From Mageeibacillus sp. (GTDB lineage: Bacteria > Bacillota > Clostridia > Saccharofermentanales > Saccharofermentanaceae): a DNA stretch of 64,000 bases. The DNA is taken from assembly GCA_022484595.1 (NCBI GenBank), contig JAKVLB010000006.1:62001-126000 (forward strand), read 5' to 3'. The notes under the pieces were generated by a model. The model was not told the origin of the DNA, did not search any database, and saw nothing but the letters and a program-made list of their open reading frames with translations. Shown piece by piece: positions 52,940-61,418 of the stretch (the first letter of the stretch is position 1; the number at the start of each line of letters is the position of its first letter). A program made the position numbers and the translations under genes.

Positions 52940-55867
52940 TCAATGAATATCAGGCTTTCTTATCGCCGGTCTGTCAGACTCAAGTTTCTCTTCCTCTCTT
53001 CTCTTGTGCACGAGCAGGAAATACAGGAATGCGCTTACCGCGCCGCTTAATATCAGAATGCCGGAAGCTATACTCGCCGCGGCAATACCTTCGCCCGTGG
53101 CAGTAACCGCTGAAGCCTGAACTACAGTTGAAGCTGCTGCGGCTGAACGCTCCGCTCCGGCAACAACCGTTGCTGCCTGCACAGGAGCAGATGTAGGAGA
53201 CGGCGTAGCTGCCGCTGCCGTACCCGCGTTTGACGTCGGAGATGCCGTAGGGACAGCAGTCGGTGCTGCCGTCGGTGCTGCCGTCGGTGTTGCCGTCGGT
53301 GTTGCTGTCGGTGTTGCCGTCGGTATCGGTGCGTAGACAGCTGAAAGCACTATGTTGCCGGTTGCCTTTACAAATGTTGCAGAAACTCCTGACGGGTCTG
53401 ATAATAACGCACTGCCGCTTCCGATCGACCAGCCTGTGAACATCATGCCCGCCGCCGGCGAATCGGCAGTAACCGTTACGATGTCACCGTCCGAATAATA
53501 TCCAGTACCGGTTCCGCCGTTGACCGTGACATTATAAGCATTCCACTTGGCATAGATTGTCCTCGGCGCGTAGACCGAGTTGCTGAAGACATATTGTGAA
53601 GACAAAGCCGGATCAGAATACCAGCCGCCAAACTCTGCGTTGCTGAGCGTCGGTTCCGCCGGCAGAGCCGCAGACTGTCCGTACTGAACATCCTGAGAAG
53701 CAACGGCGCTTCCTCCGTTGCTGTCGAAGGTAACAACCATAACAGCAGGAGCAGAAGCCGTTCCGCGGTTGTTATATGCTGCAAGTACATTCCTGAATGT
53801 GCGGCAGAATCTGCCTCCGTTGACTGTGCCTTTGTTATACACATTGCCGGAGAATTCTCCCGCAGATACCGTGCCCGAATTATTTAAAGTTCCGCTGAAG
53901 GATCCTCCTGCAATTGTTCGATATGAATTAACCGTACCGCTGTAGGTCCCCCCGTTAATTGTTCCATCATTGGTTACTGTTCCGGTGAAAGTTCCGTTGC
54001 TGACGGTTCCGCTATTATTAAATGTACCGCTGAAGCTGCCGCCCGAGACAGTGCCTCCTGACCTCACCGCGCCGGTGAAGCTGCCTGCCGATATACTTGA
54101 CGTTGAATTATATATATTTACACCGCCATTGAATGTACCGCCTTCTATATTGCCATAACCTTCGACCGTCCCGTTAAACGTTCCTTCGCTTATGGTTGAT
54201 ATTTCTGCCGGATTACTGCTGCATCTGAAATCAACAAATGATGTCCCGGTAAAGGTTCCGCCGTTGATATTTGATTTGTTACATAGAGTTACTGTGCCGC
54301 TGAAGGTTCCGTCGTTGATGGTGCCGCCGTCAGAACATCCGACGTAGCCGCCGTAGCTGCCGCCGCCAATTACTCCGCCATTATTAACAACATATGACTT
54401 GTAATTGCCTCCGCTTAATTTGCAATTCTGATAGTTGGTTACTTCTTCAATAAATTCTCCGCCTGTTATCTCATTGTGGTTGTCGACATTGCATTTGAAC
54501 CTGCCGGCCTTGATTACGCCTGAAGGCTCGTTATTCACATAATTGGTATAGCATCCGCCGCTGATCACTCCGTAATTATACATTAGTCCATTGTATCTCC
54601 CGCCTGTCACCGTGCCATAGTTTATAAGGCAGACGCCAGTGGTAATATTCTGCAAGATATAATTCTCTTTAATTGTCAGTTTACCGTTGCTGTAAGTCCA
54701 GCCCGCACCTGACGCAGCCGTCGGCACTCCGCTGCTGTCGAGAACAAGATCAGTTATCACAGCTGAGACAGAAGGTGTCGGTGTCGAAGTTGAGGAAGCA
54801 GATTCATCCCACTTGGCGTAAAGCGTCATAGGAGATGTTACATGCGCTGTCATATCCCATTTTTCTTCAAATGATGAATCGGCGTACCAGCCTGAGAATA
54901 CAGCGCCTGACTTCACCGGATCAGTCATTGGCGACAACATTGTTCCGTAAGGCACCGGAATTGACGTAACAGCCGATCCGCCGTTGGTATCGAAGCTTAC
55001 CATCATCATTGCAGAAGAATTTACTGTACCCTTTGAAATAAAACTCCCGCTGAAGACACCTCCTGCAATCAACCCAGATCCATTATCAACAGGACCTTCA
55101 ATATTGCCTCCGGCTATCGTTCCGCTGTTAGTAATAGTTACATTACTGCCGAAATTGCCGTTGGCAATAATTGCTCTTGAATAAATTTTAAAATTCCCGG
55201 TAAAATCTCCGCCGTTTATAACGGAACCATCAGAGATATAGATAAGCGAGCTGTCATTGTTTGTTCCTGTAAATGTACCGCCGGATATGGAGCAGTTGCC
55301 ACCGCAGTATATGTGAATATCAAAATTGCCTCCGGTAATCTGCGAATTATATAATGATACAGTATTTCTAGCACTGCTGAAAGTTCCGCCGCTGATTACT
55401 GTTCCGTTTGCTGTACTGACGTCCGAAGTAAATGTCCCTCCTGATATAGTTCCTCCGTTACAGCTTGTATAACAGTCAATGGTTCCTCCGGTTATAGCGG
55501 CATTATTCTTAACGGAAGCCATTGAATTTATGCATCCGCCTGAGATTGTTCCGTTATTGGTAATAAATCCGAAGAACAGGCCGTCGGCAATGGTACCGTT
55601 ATTGACAACTGATGCGCATATCGGCACGTCCTCAGGCTGACTTAAAACATAGTCGGCGTTAATCGTTAAAGTCTCCGTTGTGTCGTCATATGTCCAGCCT
55701 GTTCCGGAAGATGCCGACGGAAAGCCATCTTCCGTAAAAGACAGATCCGTAATTGCAGTTGTGTCCGCCTTGACAGTGTTCCCTGTGACAGCCAGCGATA
55801 CTGTCACGGACAAAAACAGCGCTGCCGCCGTGACGCAGCTTATCAGACTTCTCTTGATACTGTGCAT
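52940..55867 (-). CDS. Repetitive surface protein with InlB-type repeats and membrane anchor
   Basis: About 975 residues. The ATG at 55867 follows GGGAGG; longer frames upstream include that site. Signal peptide (about 1-36), then many short G-rich units with GGTFSG/NSGTVSGG patterns (a likely parallel beta-helix), two InlB/Listeria-Bacteroides repeats (MVSFDTNGGSAV..., MVVTFDSNGGSAV...) each ending in TLYAKW or TIYAKW, a third Gly-rich module (TVNGGTGTGYYSDGD), a PTATPTA stalk, and a C-terminal membrane helix (ASGILILSGAVSAFLYFLL) with a charged tail RREEE. No LPXTG motif, so anchoring is by the membrane helix. Host or substrate contact is inferred. Confidence 0.9.
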   Translation of the reverse strand: MHSIKRSLISCVTAAALFLSVTVSLAVTGNTVKADTTAITDLSFTEDGFPSASSGTGWTYDDTTETLTINADYVLSQPEDVPICASVVNNGTIADGLFFGFITNNGTISGGCINSMASVKNNAAITGGTIDCYTSCNGGTISGGTFTSDVSTANGTVISGGTFSSARNTVSLYNSQITGGNFDIHIYCGGNCSISGGTFTGTNNDSSLIYISDGSVINGGDFTGNFKIYSRAIIANGNFGSNVTITNSGTIAGGNIEGPVDNGSGLIAGGVFSGSFISKGTVNSSAMMMVSFDTNGGSAVTSIPVPYGTMLSPMTDPVKSGAVFSGWYADSSFEEKWDMTAHVTSPMTLYAKWDESASSTSTPTPSVSAVITDLVLDSSGVPTAASGAGWTYSNGKLTIKENYILQNITTGVCLINYGTVTGGRYNGLMYNYGVISGGCYTNYVNNEPSGVIKAGRFKCNVDNHNEITGGEFIEEVTNYQNCKLSGGNYKSYVVNNGGVIGGGSYGGYVGCSDGGTINDGTFSGTVTLCNKSNINGGTFTGTSFVDFRCSSNPAEISTISEGTFNGTVEGYGNIEGGTFNGGVNIYNSTSSISAGSFTGAVRSGGTVSGGSFSGTFNNSGTVSNGTFTGTVTNDGTINGGTYSGTVNSYRTIAGGSFSGTLNNSGTVSAGEFSGNVYNKGTVNGGRFCRTFRNVLAAYNNRGTASAPAVMVVTFDSNGGSAVASQDVQYGQSAALPAEPTLSNAEFGGWYSDPALSSQYVFSNSVYAPRTIYAKWNAYNVTVNGGTGTGYYSDGDIVTVTADSPAAGMMFTGWSIGSGSALLSDPSGVSATFVKATGNIVLSAVYAPIPTATPTATPTATPTAAPTAAPTAVPTASPTSNAGTAAAATPSPTSAPVQAATVVAGAERSAAAASTVVQASAVTATGEGIAAASIASGILILSGAVSAFLYFLLVHKRREEEKLESDRPAIRKPDIH
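53252..53325 (-). repeat. 12-bp repeats coding a Pro-Thr-Ala stalk
   Basis: About six copies of a 12-nt unit close to GTCGGTGTTGCC, coding P-T-A-T/A on the minus strand. Copies differ by one or two bases. It is a flexible spacer near the wall or membrane; copy number may vary between strains. Confidence 0.8.
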
Positions 55868-56103
55868 AATGAATAGTCCCTCCCACATATGTTCCTTGAC
55901 CGGCATACAACAATGCCATATTAATTCTCAACTTTACATTATTTATGAACAAACTGTTAATGACATAATGTTCATATTTTTTATCTTTTTCTGTGGAAAA
56001 TGCACAGCAATGTTGCATCGTTTTACTGACTCTGAGACTTCAGATGACCTGTTCGCCTGACGGACAACAAGCTTCTCTGAATTAAAAAAATTTTGAAATA
56101 TAC
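55868..56103. other. Divergent promoter region of surface protein and cold-shock gene
   Basis: AT-rich, no gene. It contains an ATGAAC ... GTTCAT dyad with 19 bp between the arms at about 55945-55975, and should hold the promoter for the surface protein gene. No further structure seen. Confidence 0.4.
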
Positions 56104-56132
56104 TTGCTTTGTTTCCGGAAACATGTTAAGGT
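56104..56132 (+). promoter_or_regulatory. Candidate csp promoter with palindrome in its spacer
   Basis: TTGCTT (56104-56109) and TAAGGT (56127-56132) are 17 bp apart. The perfect 14-bp palindrome TGTTTCCGGAAACA (56110-56123) fills most of the spacer, a place where a bound protein would block or reshape the promoter. The -10 is weak. Confidence 0.5.
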
Positions 56133-56163
56133 GAATTGCTTAATATTACTGATTGATTGCCAC

Positions 56164-56208
56164 GCCGTTGAAAGTCAATTTCATGACTTGCAACCGCGCG
56201 GCTTTTTT
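56164..56208 (+). other. Terminator-like hairpin in the csp 5' leader
   Basis: GTTG-A-AAGTCA (56167-56177) pairs with TGACTT-G-CAAC (56184-56194) around a 6-nt loop, possibly extended by GCC with GGC (56164 and 56200 regions), and is followed by T6 at 56203-56208. It lies about 40 nt before the cold-shock gene start. It could be an attenuator or a temperature-sensitive leader element. Confidence 0.6.
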
Positions 56209-56249
56209 ATTTGCGCGATTTAGGTAATTTAAACAGGAGGTACAAAATC

Positions 56250-56462
56250 ATGAACAATGGTACTGTAAAGTGGTTCAACGAGACAAAAGGCTACGGCTTT
56301 ATTGCTAATGACGACGGCGGCGACGATGTATTCGTACATTTCTCTGCAATCAGAGCTACTGGTCAAAGATCTCTCAATGAGGGCCAGAAGGTCACATTCG
56401 ATATTGAGTCTGATCCTAAGAACAGTTCAAAGGTTCACGCTGTCAACGTTCATTTGGCTTAA
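56250..56462 (+). CDS. Cold-shock protein (CspA family)
   Basis: A 70-residue OB-fold RNA/DNA chaperone with both RNP motifs: KGYGFIAN and VFVHFSAI. The start [14 protein letters not shown] at 56250 follows CAGGAGG. Slightly divergent in having DDGGDD and GQRSL. Typical single gene with a long structured leader and its own terminator; it probably helps translation in cold or stationary phase. Confidence 0.97.
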   Translation: MNNGTVKWFNETKGYGFIANDDGGDDVFVHFSAIRATGQRSLNEGQKVTFDIESDPKNSSKVHAVNVHLA

Positions 56463-56503
56463 TGCTGAGTGCTTGTGACACTGAAGAACTTTTAGAGTGA
56501 GTT

Positions 56504-56541
56504 ACGATGCAATCCTTAACAGGGTTGCATCGTTTCTTTTT
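56504..56541 (+). terminator. Terminator of the cold-shock gene
   Basis: ACGATGCAA (56504-56512) pairs with TTGCATCGT (56525-56533), followed by TTCTTTTT. Confidence 0.85.
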
Positions 56542-56590
56542 GCCTGCTTTTCGGGCGCTCATATCTGCCGACGTATAAAAGCGAGGAACA

Positions 56591-56622
56591 AAAAAAAACA
56601 GAGGCGTTGATACCGCCTCTGT
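56591..56622 (-). terminator. Terminator of gpmI
   Basis: On the minus strand ACAGAGGCG (56622-56614) pairs with CGCCTCTGT (56606-56598), followed by a long T run. It stands just beyond the gpmI stop. Confidence 0.92.
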
Positions 56623-56645
56623 CATTTTATGAATCATTTTGTCAG

Positions 56646-58238
56646 TTACTTTCTCCTGAGCAGTGACTCGCCGGTCATCTCAGCAGGCTGCGGCAATCCC
56701 ATAATCTCAAGAAGTGTCGGCGCTATATCGCAAAGCCTTCCGCCCTCCCTGAGAGTGTACGAAGGATCGTAGTTATAAAGAATAAAAGGTACAGGATTCG
56801 TTGTGTGCGCCGTATATGGCTGTCTGGTCTCATAATCAAGCATCTGCTCGGCATTGCCGTGGTCTGCGCATATAAAGAGCACGCCGTTCATTTTCTTGAC
56901 TGCCTGAACAGCCGCGCCGACACAGGCATCAACTCTCTCGACAGCCTTGATCGCCGCCTCGAGAACTCCGGTGTGACCCACCATGTCAGGATTTGCAAAG
57001 TTTATGACAACGACATCATACTTATCGGAACATATAGCGGCATCGAGCTTCTCGCTGACTTCAGGCGCACTCATCTCAGGCTTCAGGTCATATGTGGCGA
57101 CCGCCGGTGAAGCGACAAGAGTTCTGTCCTCGTTCTTGTTCGGTTCCTCGAGTCCGCCGTTGAAGAAAAACGTTACATGCGCGTACTTCTCTGTCTCGGC
57201 GATACGAAGCTGCTTCAGTCCGTTGTCCGCAAGATACTGACCGAGTGTGTTGCTGATAGACTGCTTCTTGAACGCAATGAGCTTGTTAGGTATAGTCTCG
57301 TCGTAATCTTTGAAACATACGTATGTCAGCGGGAAATATCCGTTGGCGCGCTTAAGATACTTGATGCACTTGGTGTTTGAAGCATCTCCGTCAAGCTTGC
57401 TTATATCTTCGTCGGTGAAGCAGAACGCCTTTGTTATCTCTCTCGCGCGATCCGGGCGGAAATTGAAGAAAATCACAGAGTCATTCGGCTTCACAGTGCT
57501 GACAGGCTTTCCGGCCTCGTCCGTTATTACTGTCGGAAGAACAAACTCATCGGTCACACCGGCATCGTAAGACGCCTGCATCGCCGCAACCGCGTCGGTT
57601 GCCTTGACTCCCTCGCCCTTGACAAGCGAATCATAGGCGAGCTGTATTCTGTCCCAGTTGTTGTCTCTGTCCATTGCATAGTATCGGCCTGACATTGAAG
57701 CCACCTTGCCGACGCCAAGTTCGGTCATTTTCGCGATCAGCGCCTCAAGATAGCTCTTGCCGGATGCCGGGGGAGTGTCACGGCCGTCGAAAAACGGGTG
57801 CACATAGACTCTGTCAAAATTATGCTGCCTGCAAAGCTCAAGAATTGCATACAGATGCGTGATGTGCGAATGAACACCGCCGTCGGAAAGGAGTCCCCAG
57901 ACATGGAGGTCGGTTTTATTCTTCCTGCAGTTCTCAATGGCTGCGAGAAGCTCTTCATTCCTGAAGAAATCGCCATCTTCTATATATTTCGTTATAAGCG
58001 TCAAATCCTGATAGATAATTCTTCCGGAGCCGATATTCATATGTCCGACTTCTGAGTTGCCCATCTGTCCGTCAGGAAGACCAACAGCAAGACCGGAGGC
58101 ATATCCCTTCCGGAACGGGCATGTAGCCTCAAGTTCATCAATTACCGGAGTCTTTGCCATATAAACGGCGTTATACTCCTTGTTGTCTGAAAGACCGAAG
58201 CCGTCAAGTACCATAAGCACAACAGGTCTGCGATTCAT
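56646..58238 (-). CDS. gpmI: 2,3-bisphosphoglycerate-independent phosphoglycerate mutase
   Basis: A 530-residue Mn-dependent enzyme interconverting 3- and 2-phosphoglycerate. MVLDGFGL metal site, MGNSEVGHMNIGSGRIIYQDL with the catalytic Ser, HVWGLLSDGGVHSH, RDTPP, and the second metal site ICADHGNAEQM plus HTTNPVPF. Full length for the family. AAAGGAG precedes the start. Confidence 0.97.
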   Translation of the reverse strand: MNRRPVVLMVLDGFGLSDNKEYNAVYMAKTPVIDELEATCPFRKGYASGLAVGLPDGQMGNSEVGHMNIGSGRIIYQDLTLITKYIEDGDFFRNEELLAAIENCRKNKTDLHVWGLLSDGGVHSHITHLYAILELCRQHNFDRVYVHPFFDGRDTPPASGKSYLEALIAKMTELGVGKVASMSGRYYAMDRDNNWDRIQLAYDSLVKGEGVKATDAVAAMQASYDAGVTDEFVLPTVITDEAGKPVSTVKPNDSVIFFNFRPDRAREITKAFCFTDEDISKLDGDASNTKCIKYLKRANGYFPLTYVCFKDYDETIPNKLIAFKKQSISNTLGQYLADNGLKQLRIAETEKYAHVTFFFNGGLEEPNKNEDRTLVASPAVATYDLKPEMSAPEVSEKLDAAICSDKYDVVVINFANPDMVGHTGVLEAAIKAVERVDACVGAAVQAVKKMNGVLFICADHGNAEQMLDYETRQPYTAHTTNPVPFILYNYDPSYTLREGGRLCDIAPTLLEIMGLPQPAEMTGESLLRRK

Positions 58239-58277
58239 AATATTTCTCCTTTAATATTTAAATACTCATTAGATTGC

Positions 58278-58457
58278 TCAGCCGACAGGAATAAATCTGT
58301 TCTGTTCTTCGCTGTACTGATAACCGATTCCGGCAAGCTTCTGCCTGATCTCGTCCTCGTCAAGTCCTAACGACTTGCACATATCATCAAGCGAATCGTA
58401 GTTATCTCTCAGCTGGGTATTGACGTAGCTGAATAAAATGTTGGGATCTCCGGACAA
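58278..58457 (-). CDS. DUF4250-family small protein
   Basis: A 59-residue frame starting at TTG 58457, with AAGGAG ten bases upstream. It reads MSGDPNILFSYVNT at the start, LRDNYDSLDDMCKSLGLDEDE in two overlapping stretches and IGYQYSEEQNRF near the end, the form of DUF4250 proteins (about 60 residues, unknown function, common in Firmicutes). An ATG a few bases away is in another frame and stops after 17 codons. It stands between gpmI and the membrane protein; no partner is evident. Confidence 0.78.
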   Translation of the reverse strand: MSGDPNILFSYVNTQLRDNYDSLDDMCKSLGLDEDEIRQKLAGIGYQYSEEQNRFIPVG

Positions 58458-58633
58458 AACATCTCATCTCCTTAGCTGATTTACGGCGTAATTATAGCAC
58501 ATGTAAGAGCATATTTCTAAAACGCTCAGGGCATATCATTTCCGATATTGTTAAAATAATATAAATTGCGTTCTTATCGATGTAACAGATCTCTTTTCTG
58601 TCAATTATCAAAATAATATGCTAATATTCATGC

Positions 58634-59827
58634 ATGCCTAATAACAGCAAGATACAGACTGCCACAACGAGATATTCCTCAGTCATAATCATTCTGATTG
58701 TGGCGGTCGGAGTCATACTTCGTTTTATGTTGGCAATGTTTCCCTATAATTATGATTTTGGATCTTACCTGATAGTCGGAGACCTCGTGTCAAAGGGCAG
58801 AAATGTCTATGCTCATACATTTCGATATAACTATTCACCTTTGTTTTCGCTGATACAGGGGCTGTTTTACAATATATCGGGGTCTTCTGCTGTCAGCGCC
58901 GGTATTTACCGGACGCTGTTTGTTCTATTAATGACTTCAGCAGATATTATTGCTTTTATCTATATCATCAGAAAGAGAAATCTTTTATGCGGCGCCTTTT
59001 TCTTTCTCAATCCCATTACCATAATCACATCAGGCTATCTTTTACAGTTTGACATCCTTGCTGTTGTACCGGCTTTTATGGCAGCCGAATATATGCGTCA
59101 TAACACTTCCGGGAAGATAAACCGCAAAGATGCTGCTGCAGTGATTCTGCTGTCTCTTTCATTAACCGTGAAGCACCTGCTGTTTGTTTTTCCTGCCTGG
59201 ATACTGATGTCGAAAAGGTTATCCATGAAGCGAAAAGCTTTATTTGCTTTTGTTCCCCCCGCGGTCTTTCTGGCTTCTTTTCTTCCATACGTTTCTACAG
59301 GCATGGGAGGAATCATCAGGAACGTCTTTCTTTACAGGTCATTTGCAAATTTTCCGATCATGTTTTCGGGTCTGATAAAGACCCTCACCGGCACAGACAA
59401 TCCATTCTCGTTTCCCCTCTTTGTCGTTCTGATGGTGATAACCGGCTACCTTCTGAGAAATGAAGAAACAGACAAACTCATGGCCTGCTATTTCATAGCT
59501 CTGGTATGCTTCAGTTCTGCAGTCGCAAACCATTATCTTGCCATCCCCTGTATAGCCATAGCCATACTTGCCGGCCCGACATTGCTTCCTGATTTGTATT
59601 CGATACTTCTCGGAATATTCCTGCTTCTCAATTTCGACGGTCTCAATCTCTTTGACGTGATAATCAGCGAAATTGATAATAAATACCTGGGAAATCTGAT
59701 CACCGGACTGTCCATAAGGGACATCATGTATCCGATTGCCTGTTATCTGCTCTTGGGAATATTGATTTCTTACATGAAAGAGAAGAGAATCATTGATCCG
59801 CCTGCAAAGCAAATGAAGAAGAATTAA
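58634..59827 (+). CDS. Polytopic membrane protein, GT-C glycosyltransferase-like
   Basis: A 397-residue protein with about ten membrane helices. The first external loop (FPYNYDFGSYLIVGDLVSKG) carries an Asp like the catalytic loop of GT-C mannosyltransferases, and FFLNPITIITSGYLLQFDIL resembles ALG6/DUF2029-type proteins. The C-terminus is short and basic (AKQMKKN). No ribosome site is visible before the ATG, and AT-rich -10-like sequence comes very close, so translation may be leaderless or start elsewhere. Sugar and acceptor unknown. Confidence 0.75.
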   Translation: MPNNSKIQTATTRYSSVIIILIVAVGVILRFMLAMFPYNYDFGSYLIVGDLVSKGRNVYAHTFRYNYSPLFSLIQGLFYNISGSSAVSAGIYRTLFVLLMTSADIIAFIYIIRKRNLLCGAFFFLNPITIITSGYLLQFDILAVVPAFMAAEYMRHNTSGKINRKDAAAVILLSLSLTVKHLLFVFPAWILMSKRLSMKRKALFAFVPPAVFLASFLPYVSTGMGGIIRNVFLYRSFANFPIMFSGLIKTLTGTDNPFSFPLFVVLMVITGYLLRNEETDKLMACYFIALVCFSSAVANHYLAIPCIAIAILAGPTLLPDLYSILLGIFLLLNFDGLNLFDVIISEIDNKYLGNLITGLSIRDIMYPIACYLLLGILISYMKEKRIIDPPAKQMKKN

Positions 59828-59848
59828 GAATCGATATGCAGCAGCGCC

Positions 59849-60322
59849 TTAGCCATTCATGATTGCTTCTCCGAATGCCTCAATCTTCGCATCATTATCC
59901 CCGGCAGTCTCGTGTGCCCTGTCTGCGAGTGCAACAACGTTTCTAAGCGCGGGAAGTTTTTTCCTTAACACGGCAATGCACTTGTCATTATCTCCGCCGC
60001 CGCTTAATGTGAATACAGAAGTGACTTTACCGCGCACACTCATATCTTTCAATACAGTATTAATTGGCGATGCATTCTTACCGGCCCAGATTGGAAAACC
60101 GAGAATTATCTCATCATAAGAACTTAAGTCACTGTATTCCTTAAGCTTCGGCGCCACACCAAAGGTCGCCTCTCTTCCGCCATGAACAAACTGCGCTGCC
60201 TTGGACTTCGACATCGGCTTCAGAAAGTCCACTCTCAGAAGTTCTGCTCCCGTAATTGCAGCTATTCTCTCAGCCGCTTCCTTTGTGTTCTCTGACAGCG
60301 AATAATAAACAATAATTCTCAT
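59849..60322 (-). CDS. Flavodoxin-like protein
   Basis: A 157-residue flavodoxin fold. The FMN phosphate loop YYSLSENTKE at 6-15, GFPIWAGKNASP at the isoalloxazine site, and TLSGGGDND near the C-terminus. Redox partner or quinone-reductase-like role. GGGGAT and AAGGA precede the start. A single gene. Confidence 0.9.
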   Translation of the reverse strand: MRIIVYYSLSENTKEAAERIAAITGAELLRVDFLKPMSKSKAAQFVHGGREATFGVAPKLKEYSDLSSYDEIILGFPIWAGKNASPINTVLKDMSVRGKVTSVFTLSGGGDNDKCIAVLRKKLPALRNVVALADRAHETAGDNDAKIEAFGEAIMNG

Positions 60323-60508
60323 TCCTTTATCCCCTTCGCATATTCCGCTATTATTTCTACTGATTTTATCTCATTTTTCTCCATAAAACATCCATAGATT
60401 GCTCAGCAAAATACAGCCATCCTAACACAACAAACCGGAATTAAGCAGACACTTCACATAACGCAAAAATGAAAAAAGACAATGTGAAATGATAAATGCA
60501 ATATATAT

Positions 60509-60537
60509 TTGACATTATGTTATTGAATTGGTATTGT
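60509..60537 (+). promoter_or_regulatory. Promoter for the membrane protein/XRE pair
   Basis: TTGACA (60509-60514) and TATTGT (60532-60537) with a 17-bp spacer. It sits about 50-70 bp before the small membrane gene. The rest of 60323-60508 has no gene. Confidence 0.75.
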
Positions 60538-60584
60538 AACTTCAGAAGCTGAAAAGAGGAAAAGGATATAGGATCTCATTCTTT

Positions 60585-60965
60585 TTGTATTCGTTTGAAT
60601 TTGCACTCCTTATGTTCATGGATAACATGGATGATTCTCTGCCGATGACTTATGGTGCTTTTTATGCAATCGCTTTTATGCTTCCTATCTGTGTATTTGT
60701 CATCTATTGCATCAGCAAGGATGCATTCGTTGGTATAACTACTAATATCATTCAATATATTCTTCTTGTTGCTTTCATAGCACTGGTAGATATTGCGGTT
60801 ACTATAGTTATGATCATACAAGGGAAACTGATAGTCGGAGGAAAACTCACGAGCGCCTGCATTACACCTGTATGCGGAGTCCTTTTCCTGATTGTGCTGG
60901 TTATGCTTCTGGTAAGAAACAGCAACGTCCAAGCTGAGAAGGGAACCGACAATGAAGAATCTTAA
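60585..60965 (+). CDS. Small membrane protein with an XRE-regulator partner
   Basis: About 126 residues from a TTG at 60585; the start is uncertain (ATGs at 60612 or 60618 lack a ribosome site). Three or four membrane helices (GAFYAIAFMLPICVFVIYC, NIIQYILLVAFIALVDIAVTI, ITPVCGVLFLIVLVMLLV). It overlaps the next gene by 14 nt. Such membrane protein plus small XRE pairs are common in Firmicutes; function is unknown. Confidence 0.6.
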   Translation: MYSFEFALLMFMDNMDDSLPMTYGAFYAIAFMLPICVFVIYCISKDAFVGITTNIIQYILLVAFIALVDIAVTIVMIIQGKLIVGGKLTSACITPVCGVLFLIVLVMLLVRNSNVQAEKGTDNEES

Positions 60966-61164
60966 AATGAAGGCAGCCCGTGCGGGCAAAGACTATTCCC
61001 AGCAGCAACTGGCTGATATCTGCGGGGTGTCCAGACAGACAATCAGTGCGATAGAGAAAGGCGAATACAATCCTACGGTTTCTTTATGCATAAGGATTTG
61101 TAAAGCACTGGACAGAACCCTTAATGACCTGTTCTGGGAGGAACAGACAGATGCAATAAACTGA
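60952..61164 (+). CDS. Small XRE-family transcription regulator
   Basis: A 70-residue single helix-turn-helix protein of the YozG type (KMKAARAGKDYSQQQLADIC, GVSRQTISAIEKGEYNPTVSL, ICKALDRTLNDLFW). AAGGGA precedes its ATG, which lies inside the end of the membrane gene, so translation is coupled. Probably autoregulates the pair. Confidence 0.93.
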   Translation: MKNLKMKAARAGKDYSQQQLADICGVSRQTISAIEKGEYNPTVSLCIRICKALDRTLNDLFWEEQTDAIN

Positions 61165-61169
61165 CATAT

Positions 61170-61372
61170 TTACGGAACGATTTGATACCCTGCTTTTTCC
61201 AATGCTTTCAGCGCTTGTTCATAGTCAGCTTCATGAACAAGAATATAGTCTGTATTGAAAGAAAACTCATCGTCTGTTTTTCCGATAAATACAAATTCAT
61301 CATTCAAATCTGTTTCTCTGTAATCATTGACCTTGCACACCGACATTCTCTGGTTATACCTTTTATTTCCAT
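61170..61372 (-). pseudogene. ACT-domain protein (COG3603-like), broken by frameshift and internal deletion
   Basis: An ATG at 61372 with GAGGTG upstream starts MEIKGITRE and soon runs out of frame. In the next frame MSVCKVNDY continues to DEFVFIGKTDDE, matching the N-terminal part of COG3603-like ACT proteins, and then jumps directly to FNTDYILVHEADYEQAL and EKAGYQIV, their C-terminal end. The middle (normally about 50-60 residues with the GW and SLxGIL segments) is missing. So the gene has a frameshift near 61345 and an in-frame deletion near 61260. Family recognition is from memory of conserved segments. Confidence 0.75.
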
Positions 61373-61418
61373 TATCTACACCTCTGCGGATTAAAATTGA
61401 TCGGGCCGGGGATTATGC

